This document shows, piece after piece, positions 12,183 through 26,000 of a stretch of 64,000 bases of DNA (positions are counted from its first letter, which is position 1; the number at the start of each line of letters is the position of its first letter). A model generated the notes under the pieces. The model was not told the origin of the DNA, made no database searches, and saw nothing but the letters and a program-made list of their open reading frames with translations. A program made the position numbers and the translations under genes. Source of the DNA: Lantana camara (Eukaryota; Streptophyta; Magnoliopsida; Lamiales; Verbenaceae); the NCBI GenBank assembly GCA_037501455.1, contig CM074865.1, positions 17,740,501 to 17,804,500 on the forward strand. The letters are read 5' to 3'.

Positions 12183-14887
12183 TGTAACGCCCCATTTTTC
12201 CAGTTATGCATTACGTGACATTATATAAATTATATTCTTATATGTTTATGTGAAAATATGTGATATTATTCTCAAACCATGAATTATTGCACAACTCGTT
12301 TTTGGAGTGATACGTGATTAATTGTCGAACGTGACTTATTTGATTATATGGCCTTTCTTGATCTATTTCCATAATTTGAGGACTTAATTGCATAAGATTC
12401 TTTGGACTAAATTGATCAATTACATAAGTTGAAACCCAATTGCATTGCTTTAAATTTCTTGAGGACTAAGTGGTAATTTCCCTTCCTTTTCCCCATTTTG
12501 GATCGATATATCTTGTATATACACATATACATACATCTTACTCTTGCTTCCTCATTCAAGAAAAACAAGAGAATCATCTCTTCCTCCCTTTCACCATGTC
12601 GGTTGATCCAAGGAAGCTAGAAGCCAAGATTTTCATCCAATTTCTTCTAGGAATCAAGCTTCATACCTTCATCTCTTCTTTCCCCTTCATTTCTTCTTTT
12701 ATCCAAGGTAAGATCAAGCATGTATCTTTGATAATTCATGAAGTTTGATTAGGGTTTGTAACTCTTTTAGATTTCATGTTTAAATATGAAGCTTGTATGA
12801 TGATTTGAGGTGATTTCCCACAATTATAACTTGAATTCATGAAGTTTGGAGCATGATTGATCATTTGATTTCGTATTGGTTTCATGAGTGATTCTAATGA
12901 TATACGCATGCTTTCTTGACTTTAATGTGGCCTAAATGATGTATATGAGTTATATGCATGATATATGATAGTTTGGAGTTGATTTCTTGGCTTGGTTTGA
13001 TGTGGGAGGAGTTTGGGAGCCAATCCCATGCCTATACCCTGTTTTTCGCCCAGATTGCTTCCAAACGGGCGTTTGGTCCCTTAGTTATTTTACCAAACGC
13101 CCGTGTGAGATGTGTCTGCCTTACCCGAGAGCTTCCAAACGCCCGTTTCTACTTTCAGTTCATTTTTCAAACGGGCGTTTCTCCCTCATACAAACTTCAA
13201 TTGACTTAATTTTTGAACTGTTGGAAACCTCTTGAAGTCTAGAATATCCTTCAGTTGGAATCACCTCAATATCTTTTCTAGTTTGTAAGAGATGATCAAT
13301 TCTTTTTGGTGTCACTACTTCACCGGAAAACTGTTTTCATCCAACTTCGAGCTTACGCCATTTTCTCCTCGCTTTGAACTAGAAAACGAGTCATATATCA
13401 TTTTAATTCCCAACAAACAACACTCAATTCCCACTTCTAGAATTTAAGATATTCCAATTTTTCCTCAGCATGTGCATTGCCTAAAATTGTCGGGTTTTGC
13501 CAAACTTTGCCAAAACCCTTCCTATTGCATTCCTTTCACTTTCTTGGCTCCCGTATGTGACTTATATGAATTATATGCTTACTTAATTGATAATTATGCT
13601 CCTACTTGAAATTTCTTGATACTTTATTTGGGAATTTGGGCACATTCATGATATTTATCGATTGTAAAGGCATGATTGACATCATATGACTTTGCCGTTC
13701 GTCCTATATGGTTCATACGAGTCGAGTCTCACGCACACTTGTCCTTGTTATACATATCATGTTCCAGCTGACGAGGAGCACGCTCCTTAGGGTGTTTCCT
13801 TGCTTCTTTTAGTTGGTAAAGTAAAGGTGAGGTTTAATTCTAGATATATAGAACCCATAAAACCCTATGTGATGTTTTAAGCAAAAAATGTATCTATATA
13901 TCTATAGATTTCAAACGTTATTGGTTTTCAAAGGACTTACCGAACCATATTGTATTGTATTGATTGATTGATTGTTTTGGCGAGTATCGTATTGCACTGT
14001 GGGCCCGAGGGTAGTGTATTGAGCCAACCGTGAAAGCTTGGGCTGACGGGTAACTCTTGCACTATCCTCACAACTTAGGATGACCCCTGAACCTACTAGG
14101 AGATTAGTGGGGGAAGGAGTTCCGGGCTTAGGGATTCATGTACCCTCTGCCCAGATTGATTGGATGGTGGGGCCTTGCAATCCCACCATCACCCGGAGGA
14201 AGAAGGAGTTATTGAAATTGCTAATTATGCACTGAAATTGTCTGTGTGATCACCTAATCAAGTACTAAATTGAATTATTGTACACAGTCGGAGAAAGGTT
14301 GGAGATTTTCCCTCACTCGCCGGGCCACGGATTGAATTGATAATAATTGTATTGTTAAATTGGTTTTGTTGTAATTTCGGGCGAGAATTTAATTCTATTC
14401 TTGAATGCATATTGCTTATTTATAAAACCTTACCCGAAAGTATGAATTGCATGGTAATTGTGCTTATAATTATAAACCCCTCACTCAGTCTTTCATAGAC
14501 TGATACCTCACATTTTCAGTTTTGCAGGTTGAGTGCTAGGCGGGGTCGAGTCAGGTCTTTACTTTTGAGTGTAGCATGTTCATTGTATATTATTGATGCA
14601 TATTCGTAATGTTATGAATCTTTTGGTACTTTTTATTTTGGACAATGGTTTGTATTGGAAGAAGTGGTGAACATGGTGATGCTAATGAATTGAATGTATG
14701 TATCTTATGATTCCATTTCGGTTATGCAAGTTATATATAATTGAGGGTTAGTCCCGCCTAGCTAGTGGTTTATTTTTTTTTATTGTCACCCGTTCGCTAT
14801 AGGTTAGTTCATGTACGGACTATCCATTTCATATGTGGATCGACTTATAGTGCGGGGGTGTGGCATCTCGGCGTTCCGGGTGCTACA
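12183..14887 (+). repeat. 5' LTR of nested LARD-like element
   Basis: 2705 bp, strongly similar to 18158-20881. It contains a leader segment ending in the splice-donor-like CCAAG|GTAAGAT at 12707/12708, a cluster of AAACGGGCGTTT-type palindromes at 13061-13180, and an acceptor-like ttttgcag at 14520-14527 close to the LTR end. The two small open frames it contains recur in the 3' LTR and look non-coding. Confidence 0.85.
13061..13180. repeat. AAACGGGCGTTT-type palindrome cluster (5' LTR of nested element)
   Basis: Four copies of an inverted motif (ccaaacgggcgtttgg, accaaacgcccgtg, ccaaacgcccgtttc, caaacgggcgtttc) lie within 120 bp. The matching cluster in the 3' LTR is at 19048-19168. Confidence 0.6.
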
Positions 14888-14894
14888 TCTTAGG

Positions 14895-14906
14895 TGGTAT
14901 CAGAGC
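14895..14906 (+). other. Primer binding site of nested element (tRNA-iMet type)
   Basis: TGGTATCAGAGC occurs 8 bases after the 5' LTR end, the same primer site as the host Tekay-like element. Confidence 0.85.
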
Positions 14907-17900
14907 CTGGTTGCAAAACCGTGGTTCTAGTGTCGTGTCGTGTCGTGTCAAGTCTAGTTCGTACGGCTTAGGAACTACTTTATAACTTGTGCATTGCATT
15001 GATTCTTGCTACTAATTATTGATTAGTTGACCTCACATTGTTTGAATTTTATATGAGTAACGTGTTTTACTTTAACTTTGTTGAATTAATTGTTGATTTT
15101 GCATCAAATATGTGTCATGTGCAATCACTAACCCCATGCAATTATATTTGAGATAAGTTGTGATTATAGATTATAAAGATCATATCAAACCACGGTTAAT
15201 TTCTACGACAACCTCAATCTATCCTTTCTCTAGCTTTGAAGTTGTAAGGAATGCACCGGGGAACTTCATGCAAGAATTCAATAAACATGGTCTTCTCTAT
15301 TCGGGTTATAATTCAAGTGATAAGATTCAGAGTAGAAGGATCAATTGTAGGAGTTACAAGCTTTAAGAGGTAAGAGGATAAAAGAGGAAAGTTTGCAAGC
15401 TATGGTATCAATGGTGAACCCTCAATACGATGGGAAGTTGGGAGTGTGTAATGATTTTAGTTTGCAAGATCAACATGTATGCCACGCTATAAAGACTTTT
15501 CAATCGGATTCTGCAGGAACATTCACTCAGGAGAAAAGTGAATAGAGTCTCAAAGGTGTTAGGTTCGAGGTTTCCATCAACAAGGAGTGATGTTTATAAC
15601 TTGCGAAATAAACATGTGAGATCACATTATGAAAGAATTTGATGAATCGGGATCAAGAGACTCATTACCTCAAGAGAGTGATGAAGGAAGTCTTGAGGGT
15701 ATCAAGGATTCGAGGTTCAGAATTGTAAGCTAGTTGAGGATCTCCAGCTAGTTGGAAAGCTAAAATATTAAGCATTCAAGCTTTGGACGAGTTGAATTTT
15801 ATTTTCCCAATTCAAGCTAAATTGTTGTGTGAGAGGTCAAATTGGGTGATATGGTGCAACAAATGGAAACGGTAAAGAAAGGCAAGGAGTTTTGGAGAGA
15901 GGTTATGTGCTCAAGTATGAATATGTAAAGGATAAGTTCATTCAACCGTTCGAACTCATAAAGAATAAATGAGAAAGCTTTGCTCAAAGTAACAACTAGG
16001 GTGAATTCTAAGACAATAATCGGAGCTTAGTCTTTAAGAGAAGTTAGGAAATTAACTTCATTGATGCAGAAGGATTTAAGTTCAGGAGTCACCATTTTGG
16101 TTTATACGGTTATATAAGTTAGTACAAGGAAACTTCGATCAAGGAGATACCTATGGTGTAGATTCAAGTAATGCTTAAAGATCGATACTTGGGAAAGAAT
16201 CGGGTTCAAGAAATTTCAATCTCTAGGAAGGGAAATGTATCGGTTGAAGATAGAGAATTTTACAGAATTGGAAAACCGTGGATAACAAGAAATGACCAAC
16301 AAATCCGAAGCAAGTTCGTAATCCAATGAACAAGGAATATGTGCCGGATTAAATCTTATCATTACTACAGTGACAAGTTCAATGCATTCATGAGCACGTG
16401 CATCATACATTGCTTCGAATTAATTAAGTTTCTTTATTTCTATGCGTTACTTTAATTAACTAATTGTTCCAACATGTTGCATTTTATTACTTACAAGTGT
16501 GATACGTGCATTAGCATATTAACCCAGCATGCATTGTTAAGTGTTTTCTTGATAGGAACTCTCCCCACCTCATTTATCAAGCAGTACTTCAACCGAGACA
16601 CAACCAAAGTATGAAAAGGAAATAATTGGGTTGCAAAGTGTGGACCAAGAGGGAAAGAACAACTGTGAGGCCGGGAAAAGTAGTCAGGAGTTGGATTGGT
16701 GGAAGTGGGGTTGTTACTCCTACCAATTGTTGCAGAAGTAACGTGAGAAGATTTTCGGCCAAGTGGCGTGGTTAGAATCATTTATACCAAGGAAGCAAAA
16801 GAAAGAATTAAGGTTCTTCAAATTAGGGATTGGTGCCACGAGTCCAACGGATAAGAATAGGCATTCTTAAGGGGGAGAGTTGATAGGGAAGTAACCTCAA
16901 ATTTATTTATTAGCTCAAACGGACTACTTTCAATAGAAGCAACAAAAATGCAAGAGTTACCACCCATGGGATCTCTTGAAAGTGGAAAAGGAAAAGAATT
17001 AGATGATTCTGACATTTGATGATCTTTAAGGTTGGGATGAGAAATTTTGAGAAGAATTTTAACAAAGAGAAGCACTTCAAGGACTGGAAATAGGTATTTA
17101 AGAAATGGTGGGAGATTTAACACTTGGTGAAATTTCAAGACCGAGATGAGGAAGACTTCAGGAATTATACTAGAAGAGACAAGTGCCTTGACAGATGAAG
17201 ATACGGATTCAAAAAGGGTTGAAAACTTAATGGATAAGACAGGGTAAAACTTCCAAAATAATATTGGAAGAGGTAAGTGCTTCAAGAGTTGAAGGTGAGT
17301 ATTCAAGAAGGGTTTGGGATTTGAAATGACAAGGTAGAGTAAAGAATGATCAATGACAACTTGGGTTGAAGGATCAACATTATTGGACTCTTATCTCCGG
17401 ACATGCACGAATTTAAATTTTCCTAAGGATGAACCGATTGAGTTCTCTATATAACATGTTACTTATTTTGGAAATGTTGGATTCATGAGAGAACTTCAAG
17501 GAAAAGATTGGTAAGGGAAGGTACTGAATAGATGATGCCGATCAAATTATCACATTTCGTGATGGACAAAGTAAGAGTTAATCTAACCGAGCGTGGAAGT
17601 AGAATACCCAGAAAAGGAATCAATCGTAAAATTAGGACCGAGTGGTCATTGAAGTATTGAGTACATCGGGCATTTTACGACAGGACACCATGGGCAAAAG
17701 GAATCTCCAACATCACATCAAGTGTTGGAACGGATCACCATTATAGAAGTTTCTAAAACAATGGTGAACGGTACATCTAAACATGCATATCACGTGCATC
17801 ACATATTTTATTATTGCCGTATGTGATTCCTTGTTAATTGTTAATTGCTTTTGTATGACTAATTGGTATACTTGATCTCCTATATCTACTCCTTATGTGA

Positions 17901-17955
17901 ATGTTTTGTATAAGTGTTATTTAAGTGTTCTTTTGAATTGTTATCTTGTGTGTTA

Positions 17956-18100
17956 GAGAGACGGGGTTCTCTCTTTGCTTTTTGAGAGACGGGATGCTCT
18001 CATTGCTTGTGTGAGAGACGGGGTTCTCTCATTGCTTGTTTGAGAGACGGAGTTCTCTTATTGCTTGTTTGAGAGACGGGGCTCTCTCATTGCTTGTTTT
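17956..18100 (+). repeat. Five tandem 29-bp hairpin repeats
   Basis: Repeat starts are at 17956, 17984, 18013, 18042 and 18071. Each contains gagagacggg followed by its near inverse tctctc, so each transcript unit could fold into a short stem, and ttgcttg spacers separate them. They lie about 60 bp before the terminal polypurine tract. Confidence 0.75.
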
Positions 18101-18142
18101 AAAGTTCAGAACTCGAGTATGGACCTGGGGACCAGGTCATCT

Positions 18143-18157
18143 TAAGGGGGAGAGAAT
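18143..18157 (+). other. Polypurine tract of nested element
   Basis: aagggggagagaat directly precedes the 3' LTR start at 18158. Confidence 0.75.
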
Positions 18158-20881
18158 TGTAACGCCCTATTTTTCCAGTTATGCATTATGTGACATTATA
18201 TGAATTATATTCTTATATGTTTATGTGAAAATATGTGATATTATTCTCAAACCATGAATTATTGCACAACTCGTTTTTGGAGTGATACGTGAATTAATTG
18301 TCGAATGTGACTTATTTGATTATATGACCTTACTTGATCTATTTCCATAATTTGAGGACTTAATTGCATGAGATTCTTTGGACTAAATTGATCAATTACA
18401 TAAGTTGAAACCCAATTGCATTGCTTTAAATTTCTTGAGGACCAAGTGGTAATTTCCCTTCCTTTTCCCCTTTTTGGATCGATATATCTTATACATACAC
18501 ATATACGTACATCTTACTCTTCCTTCCTCATTCAAGAAAAACAAGAGAATCATCTCTTCCTCCATTTCTCCATGTCGGTTGATCCAAGGAAGCTAGAAGC
18601 CAAGATTTTCATCCAATTTCTTATAGGAATCAAGCTTCATACCTTCATCACTTATTTCCCCTTCATTTCTTCTTTCATCCAAGGTAAGATCAAGCATGTA
18701 TCTTTGATAATTCATGAAGTTTGATTAGGGTTTGTAACTCTTTTAGATTTCATGTTTAAATATGAAGCTTGTATGATGATTTGAGGTGATTTCCCACAAT
18801 TATAACTTGAATTCATGAAGTTTGGAGCATGATTGATCATTTGATTTCATATTGGTTTCATGAGTGATTCTAATGATATAAGCATGCTTCCTTGACTTTA
18901 ATGTGGCCTAAATGATGTATATGAGTTATATGCATGATATATGATAGTTTGGAGTTGATTTCTTGACTTGGTTTGATGTGGGAGGAGTTTGGGAGCCAAT
19001 CCCGTGCCTATACCCTGTTTTTCCCCTGTTTTTTGCCCAGATTGCTTCCAAACGGGCGTTTGGTCCCTTAGTTATTTTACCGAACGCCCGTGTGAGATGT
19101 GTCTGCCTTACCCGAGAGCTTCCAAACGCCTGTTTCTGCTTTCAGTTCATTTTTCAAACGGGCGTTTCTCCCTCATACGAACTTCGATTGACCTGATTTT
19201 TGAACTTTTGGAAACCTCTTGAAGTCTAGAATAACCTAAAGTTGGAATCACCTCAATATAATTTCTAGTTTGTAAGATATGATCAATTATTTTTGGTGTC
19301 GCTACTTCACCGGGAAACTGCTTTCATCCAACTTCGAGCTTACGCCATTTTCTCCTCGCTTTGAACTAGAAAACGAGCCATATATAATTTTAAAGTTATA
19401 CTTGTCTAGTTTCATTCCCAACTAACAACACTCAATTCCCACTTCTATAATTTAAGATATTCCAATTTTTCCTCAGCATGCGCATTTCCTAAAATTGTCG
19501 GGTTTTGCCAAACTTTGCCAAAACCTTTCCTATTGCATTCCTTTCACATCCTTGGCTCCCGTATGCGACTTATATGAATTATATACTTACTTAACTGATA
19601 ATTATGCTCCTACTTGACATTTCTTGATACTTTATTTGGGAATTTGGGCACATTCATGATATTTATCGATTGTAAAGGCATGATTGACATCATATAACTT
19701 TGTTGTTTGTCTTAAATGGTTCACACGAGTCGAGTCTCACGTACACTTGTCCTTGTTATACAGATCACATTCCAGGTGACGAGGAGCACGCTCCTTAGGG
19801 TGTTTCCTTGCTTCTTTTGGTTGGTAAAGTAAAGGTGAGGTTTAATTCTAGATATATAGAACCCATAAAACCCTATGTGATGTTTTAAGCCAAAAATGTG
19901 TCTATATATCTATAGCTTTCATACGTTATTGGTTTTCAAAGGACTTACCGAACCATATTGTATTGTATTGATTGATTGATTGTTTTGGCAAGTATTGTAT
20001 TGCACTATGCGCCCGAGGGTAGTGTATTGAGCCAACCGGGAAAGCTTGGGCTGACGGGTAACTCTTGCACTATCCTTACAACTTGGGATGACCCCTGAAC
20101 CTACTAGGAGATTAGTGGGGGAAGGAGTTTCGGGCTTAGGGATTCATGTACCCTCTGCCCAGATTGATTGGATGGTGGGGCCTTGCAATCCCACCATCAC
20201 CCGGAGGAAGAAGGAGTTATTGAAATTGCTAATTATGCACTGAAATTGTCTGTGTGATCACCTAATCAAGTACTAAATTGAATTATTGTACTCAGTCGGA
20301 GAAAGGTTCGAGATTTGCCCTCACTCGTCGGGCCACAGATTGAATTGATAATAATTGTATTGTTAAATTGGTTTTGTTGTAATTTCGGTCGAGAATTTAA
20401 TTCTATTCTTGAATGTATATTGCTTTTTTATAAAACCTTACCCGAAAGTATGACTTACATGGTAATTGCTCTTATATATATAAACCCCTCACTCAATCTT
20501 TCATAGACTGACACCTCACATTTTCAGTTTTGCAGGTTGAGTGCTAGGCGGGGTCGAGTCAGGTCTTTACTTTTGAGTCTAGCATGTTCATTGTATATTA
20601 TTGATGCATATTCGTAATGTTATGAATCTTTTGGTACTTTTTATTTTGGAAAATGGTTTGTATTGAAGAAGTGGTGAACATAATTGAATGTATGTATCTT
20701 ATGATTCCGTTTCGGTTATGCATGTTGTATATAATTGAGGGTTAGTCCCGCCTAGCTAGTGGTTTATTTATTTTTATTGTCACCCGTTCGCTATAGGTTA
20801 GTTCATGTACGGACTATCCATTTCGTATGTGGATCGACTTATAGTGCGAGGGTGTGGCATCTCGGCGTTCCGGGTGCTACA
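18158..20881 (+). repeat. 3' LTR of nested LARD-like element
   Basis: 2724 bp, matching 12183-14887 with scattered substitutions and small indels (for example about 18 extra bases near 19394). The visible divergence suggests an insertion older than the Athila-like element at 32135. The palindrome cluster is at 19048-19168. Confidence 0.85.
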
Positions 20882-21053
20882 AGTTTGCTGCTATTGTTAA
20901 GATTGGTTTCCTTCATTTCTTTGGCTGAATATGTGCGTGTGTAATTGATGTTGAGAGATTGCATGTAATTAGTGCATGAAAGGTGTTATTCTTTTGCTGC
21001 TTATGTAGATATATTATATATATGCATGCATGGGTTTTATTTTGTGAGTGTAC

Positions 21054-21107
<54 letters not shown>

Positions 21108-22796
21108 TTATTTATTTGCATGCATTTTATTGAATTTAAATTGTTTAGTTGTTATGCATGCATGACTGTAAATATGTATATGATATTATATTATTTAAAT
21201 GCTAGGTTAATGATATATTTTAAGTATTGTTTAATTTATTTGAATTATAGAATTAAATTGTTACCTATTTCATGTTCTTATCTAATTTCCGATTTTGAGT
21301 TGAATGTATTTATTTGTCTATTCTCTAATTGTAAACATAATATAGTACGTGTTATGATCGTTATATGAAATTTATGGATTAATTTGATATGAAATGTGAA
21401 CGCTTCTAATATCGAATGAACGACTTGTCTATATGATTTAAATGTGTTAATAGTGCACACGAAATGTTTATGACACAATATCATCTTTTATGCCTTCATA
21501 TCATGTTCATTACATTGCCGAGCGTCTTATATGGCCATTTGAGTTACACTTCGCTTTCTTTGCACAGATCCGGGTCTAGTTGGAGACAAGGACGAGCAGT
21601 GAGGCTCTTCTTGCTATTTCTTTTGTCTTTCAAGGTGGGTTTCTCTATTACTTAGTTAAACGACCTAATATATCCCAATGTTAAACGTTTTGAGCCAAAT
21701 TAATATATATATATATATATATATATAGCGAGTCTTTCAAAGAGTCTATAATTTTAACGTTAAGCCATTTTCTTTATTGAACACCCTACCTAAATGTTTT
21801 GGCGAGTATTGATTGATTGCACTGATTGGGGCCCGAGACTTAGTGTACGTGCCTAATCGGGGAAGCACGGGCCGACGGTGAACCCGTACACTATTTTCAC
21901 CAAACCACAGAGTCCGGAACTCGCTAGGAGATTAGTGAAGAAAGGAAGCTGAGTGCCTTTGGGGAACTCATGAAACCCCTCTGCCCAATGATTGAGGTGG
22001 CCGGGCCTTGCAAACCCGTCCACCGCCCGGAGGAAAAAGGGAATTATATGAATGATCGAAAGGTTATGATTGATCGATTGATTGAGCACGAAAGAATGTA
22101 TGCATGAACACCTACTTAAAACTTTAATGATTACACGAGGTGGAGGTTGGAGACATAGCCTTCTCGCCGGGCTCACGTATAACCTATTGATTGAATATGA
22201 AAATGGGAGTTATAATCCCGATGGATGACTTCTTGTTTTACCCACTTGGGGAGACCGTTCTAAAACCTCTTTCGGGATTATAACATGCATGAATGTGTTT
22301 AAGTTTCGCATTATTTATATATTATACCCTGTTTTACACCCATCAGTCTCCTATACACTGAACCCGGATTGTTTTCAGTTGTTTTGCGCAGGTGTAAGTG
22401 AAGCTAGGCAGGAATTCGGGTCGGTGTGTCTCACATTTGTCTCTAGCTCTATATTTTGGGTCTTACACGCACTCATACTCTTATTTATGACTCTTATGTA
22501 TTAACTATGATTTAAGCATACATGTTTGAGCCGTGACGGCATGGTAGTATTGTAAACATTCTATTTTTAGAGCTTGAATGCTCAATGTATATATATCTTG
22601 ATCGTGTGTTGCTTCCGCTATTGCATACTCTATTCTGGTTAGTTTTGGTATTATTTGCTTGAAGGGTTAGCCCGCCTAGCTTAGTGTGTGTGTAGTGTCC
22701 CCGTTCGTCGTGATTTACCTCGTGTATGGATTATCCATTTCATATGCGGGTCGGGTCTCGGTGCGGGGGATGTGGTACCTTCGCTCGGGTGCTACA
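20882..22796 (+). repeat. LTR copy 2, 3' part
   Basis: This is the continuation of the LTR begun at 10628 after the nested element, starting with the duplicated agttt. It contains a (TA)n tract at about 21056-21100 and a second at about 21704-21727. The LTR ends GTGCTACA at 22796. An acceptor-like tgttttgcgcag ends at 22391. Confidence 0.85.
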
Positions 22797-22804
22797 TCCT
22801 TAAG

Positions 22805-22816
22805 TGGTATTAGAGC
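22805..22816 (+). other. Primer binding site, copy 2 (one mismatch)
   Basis: TGGTATTAGAGC differs from the canonical site by one C-to-T change, which would weaken tRNA-iMet priming. Confidence 0.75.
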
Positions 22817-23011
22817 TTTGGGTTGCAAAACCCGGGCTCTCGTGTCGTGTTAAGTCTGTCTAAGTCGTTCGACATTAGGAATTAATTGTCAATGTGTTGC
22901 ATATGCATTTCTGAAGTGCTTATGTGCTTATTTCTTGCATTTTGAATGAATTATCTTGTGTTTTCATGTATAGACTAAACATAGCAAGTATTTCAGTGTT
23001 TCTTCTATAGG

Positions 23012-26000
23012 ATGCCTCCCCGTAGACACCGCGATAGATCTATGGAAAGGCGTCGTCGCCATGATCGCTCTCCCACTCCACCACGACAACAACCGCCACT
23101 GGCAGAAGCTTTTGTAAATTCAGTCATCCATATCATTGATCAAAGGTTACGTGATTATATTTCACCGGTACCAGCGGCACAGCACCTGCTCAGGAAGGAG
23201 GAATTACCGCGGTTTACCATGAGTTTAGAAACCAAAATCCTCCCAAATTCTACTTTGGAAATGATATGCGAGCCGAACAATGGCTTAAGGAGATTGAACG
23301 GACATGGGAGATTATTCCTTGTGGTCCTCAAGAGAAAGCAAAATGTACTATTGCTCTATTGCAGGGACAAGCTTATTCTTGGTGGGAAACGAACAGGATT
23401 CAGTTAGATGCCGCCGGGGTAGAGGTTGATTGGGATGTATTTGTCCGGGAATTCAAAGGAAAATTCTTTCCACTTGCTTCAAGGACTAGAAGATTGAAGG
23501 AGTTTACTGAATTGAAACAAGGAAACAAGACCGTATCCAAGTATATTGCAGAGTTTGATCGGTTGGTTCGATATGCACCGAATATTGTAAATGATGACGC
23601 GTATAAAGCTATGCACTTTGTCCAAGATTTGAGTCTGGACATTCAGAGGGCTATTGAGGCCAGTAATACGAGCACATGGTTGAAAGCTACAACCAAGGCA
23701 TTGAGAGTAGAAGATGGAGTGATGAGTCGGAGGAATACTTACCGCTCGAGCCAAGGATCCGGTTCGGGATTGAGATATAATCCAGGCAAGAGACCGATGA
23801 ATCAAGTAGCACCACAAAACAAAGGCCCAAACAAGAAGCCTCGCACATCCGGACCTATTTTCAAACCACCGGTACCACCGCATAAGAAGGGGGATCAACA
23901 GGATATACCACCATGTACTTATTGTGGTGGACCGACTCACGCCTACAATAATTACCGAAGAAGATTGGGTCTATGCCTTATTTATGGAAAGGGAACTCAT
24001 ATGGCGGACACTTGCCCCGACAAGAATCCAGCCTTCCAACCGGGAGCTTGTAGACCTATGATTCCGGCATGTGCTTCTGCCCTCGAGAGCGAGGAACATA
24101 ATGTAGAAGCCGACCCCAATGCCATGGTGGAAGGTACAGTTTGCATACATAACATGAACATATATGCACTTTTCGATCCGGGTGCTACGCATTCTTTTCT
24201 TTCTCATGATCTAGTTGCTCTTCTGTGCTTGCCTATTATGTCTTTGAGTTCTTGCTATTTGGTGAGTTCTCCTCTTGGAGGAAGTTTGCAGACGGATCGG
24301 GTTATCCGGGATTATTCAGTGATATTAGAAAGGAAAGATTATCCAGCAGATTTCATCGTGATGCCTATGAAGATACACGGGGTAATTTTGGGTATGGATT
24401 GGCTATTCAAGCACCGGGCTACAGTTGATTTTTTTGCTAAGAAAGTAAAGTTGGGTGAGAAGTTGATAGTGGGAATCGGGTCGAAGACGGTACCATTGTT
24501 ATCTTTTACGGAAGCTCACAAGTTAGTAAGGGATGGAGCCACGGGATTTATTGCCTATCTCCTTAATAAACCTAATGATCAATCAAGTTTTGAGGAGACT
24601 GCTGTGGTTAAGGAATATCCCGACGTATTTCCGAAAAATTTAGGTTCTCTACCGCCAGACCGGGAGATTGAGTTTGTAATTGATTTATATCCAAGATCAG
24701 AACCGTATTCCAAGACTTCTTACAGAATGGCTCCGGTAGAGTTGAAAGAACTGAAGGTCCAACTTGAGGAGTTACTAAAAATTGGATATATTCGACCGAG
24801 TTCATCTCCTTGGGGTGCTCCAGTTCTTTTTGTCAAGAAGAAGGACGGGACGTTGAGAATGTGCATAGACTACCGGGAACTTAATCGGATGACCACAAAG
24901 AATAAGTACCCATTGCCCCACATTGAGGATTTGTTCGACATATTACAAGGTTTGGGGGTTTATTCAAAATTGGATTTAAGACGAGGGTACTATCAGCTGA
25001 AAATACGGGAAGAGGATATTCCAAAGATAGGATTTAACACCGGGTATGGGCATTACGAGTTCGTGGTGATGCCTTTTGGTTTGACTAATGCCCCTGCAGC
25101 ATTCATAGATATGATGCATAGAATTTTCCGTCCCTATCTCGACAAGTTCATGGTGATATTAATTGATGACATTCTTGTGTATTCACGGACAGTTGAAGAT
25201 CATGCTCGGCATCTCAGATTGGTGTTGGACACGTTGAGAGAGCACCGGTTGTTTGCGAAGTTTAGTAGGTGTGAGTTTTGGATCGACCGGGTTGCTTTCT
25301 TAGGTCACATTGTTTCAAGTAAGGGTTTGGAAGTAGATCCTTCAAAGATTGAAACAGTTACTCAGTGGCAAAGTCCGAAGAATGCCTCAGAGGTAAGAAG
25401 TTTCTTGGGTTTGGCAGGTTATTTCGTACAAGATTTTTCAAAGATTGCCGCCACTTTAACTCGATTTACTAAGAAAGAAGTTAAATTTGAATGGGACGAG
25501 GCACGTGAGGCGAGTTTCCAACTCTTGAAGGAAAAGTTAACCACTGCACCGGTATTAGAACTTCCCGAAGGCACTGAAGGATATACAGTTTATACGGATG
25601 CCTCGGAGGAAGGCTTGGGATGTATTTTGATGCAGAATGGTAAAGTGATAGCCTATGCCTCAAGAAAATTGAAGGATCATGAACAAAACTACCCCACTCA
25701 CGATCTCGAACTTGCGGCAGTGATCTTTGCTTTGGGAAAGTGGAGACATTATCTTTATGGAATTTCTTTCGAGATCTTTTCCGACCACAAGAGTCTCCAA
25801 TATCTGTTCTCTCAGAAGGATTTGAATAAGAGACAAAGACGTTGGATGGAGATTTTGGCGGATTATGACTGCACGATGCGATACCATCCCGGAAAAGCCA
25901 ATGTGGTTGCGGATGCGCTTAGTAGGAAAGCTAGCATGTCTAATATAAAAGTGGAAATTGGAAATGAATCTAAGTCTTTCAAGTTGAGAGCTAGTATTCA

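Larger units (their letters stand above)
14888..18157 (+). other. Internal region of the nested element, no recognisable genes
   Basis: 3270 bp lacking any long uninterrupted frame and any retroviral motif I recognise. A PPT-like run cttaagggggagagtt occurs internally near 16866, in addition to the terminal one. A five-copy 29-bp hairpin repeat lies near the 3' end. The stretch may be decayed coding sequence or untranslated leader typical of LARDs. Confidence 0.6.
12183..20881 (+). mobile_element. Nested non-autonomous LTR element (LARD-like, 8699 bp)
   Basis: It begins TGTAACGCCC, ends GTGCTACA and is flanked by agttt at 12178-12182 and 20882-20886. Two LTRs of about 2.7 kb enclose a 3.27-kb internal region with primer site and polypurine tract but no gag, protease, RT or integrase reading frame that I can recognise. 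This fits a large retrotransposon derivative (LARD) that depends on another element. Its LTR shares ends, primer site and several 3'-half sequence blocks with the host Tekay-like family, which suggests that family as helper. Confidence 0.8.

Noticed and set aside
12470..12748. Open frame of 92 codons, repeated at 18416-18724
   Set aside because: Both are in the LTR leader of the nested element, low-complexity Phe/Ile/Ser-rich, and start points differ. A conserved non-coding leader is more likely.
17956..18100. 29-bp repeats as CRISPR-like
   Set aside because: They are directly adjacent tandem copies with no spacers, inside a retrotransposon.
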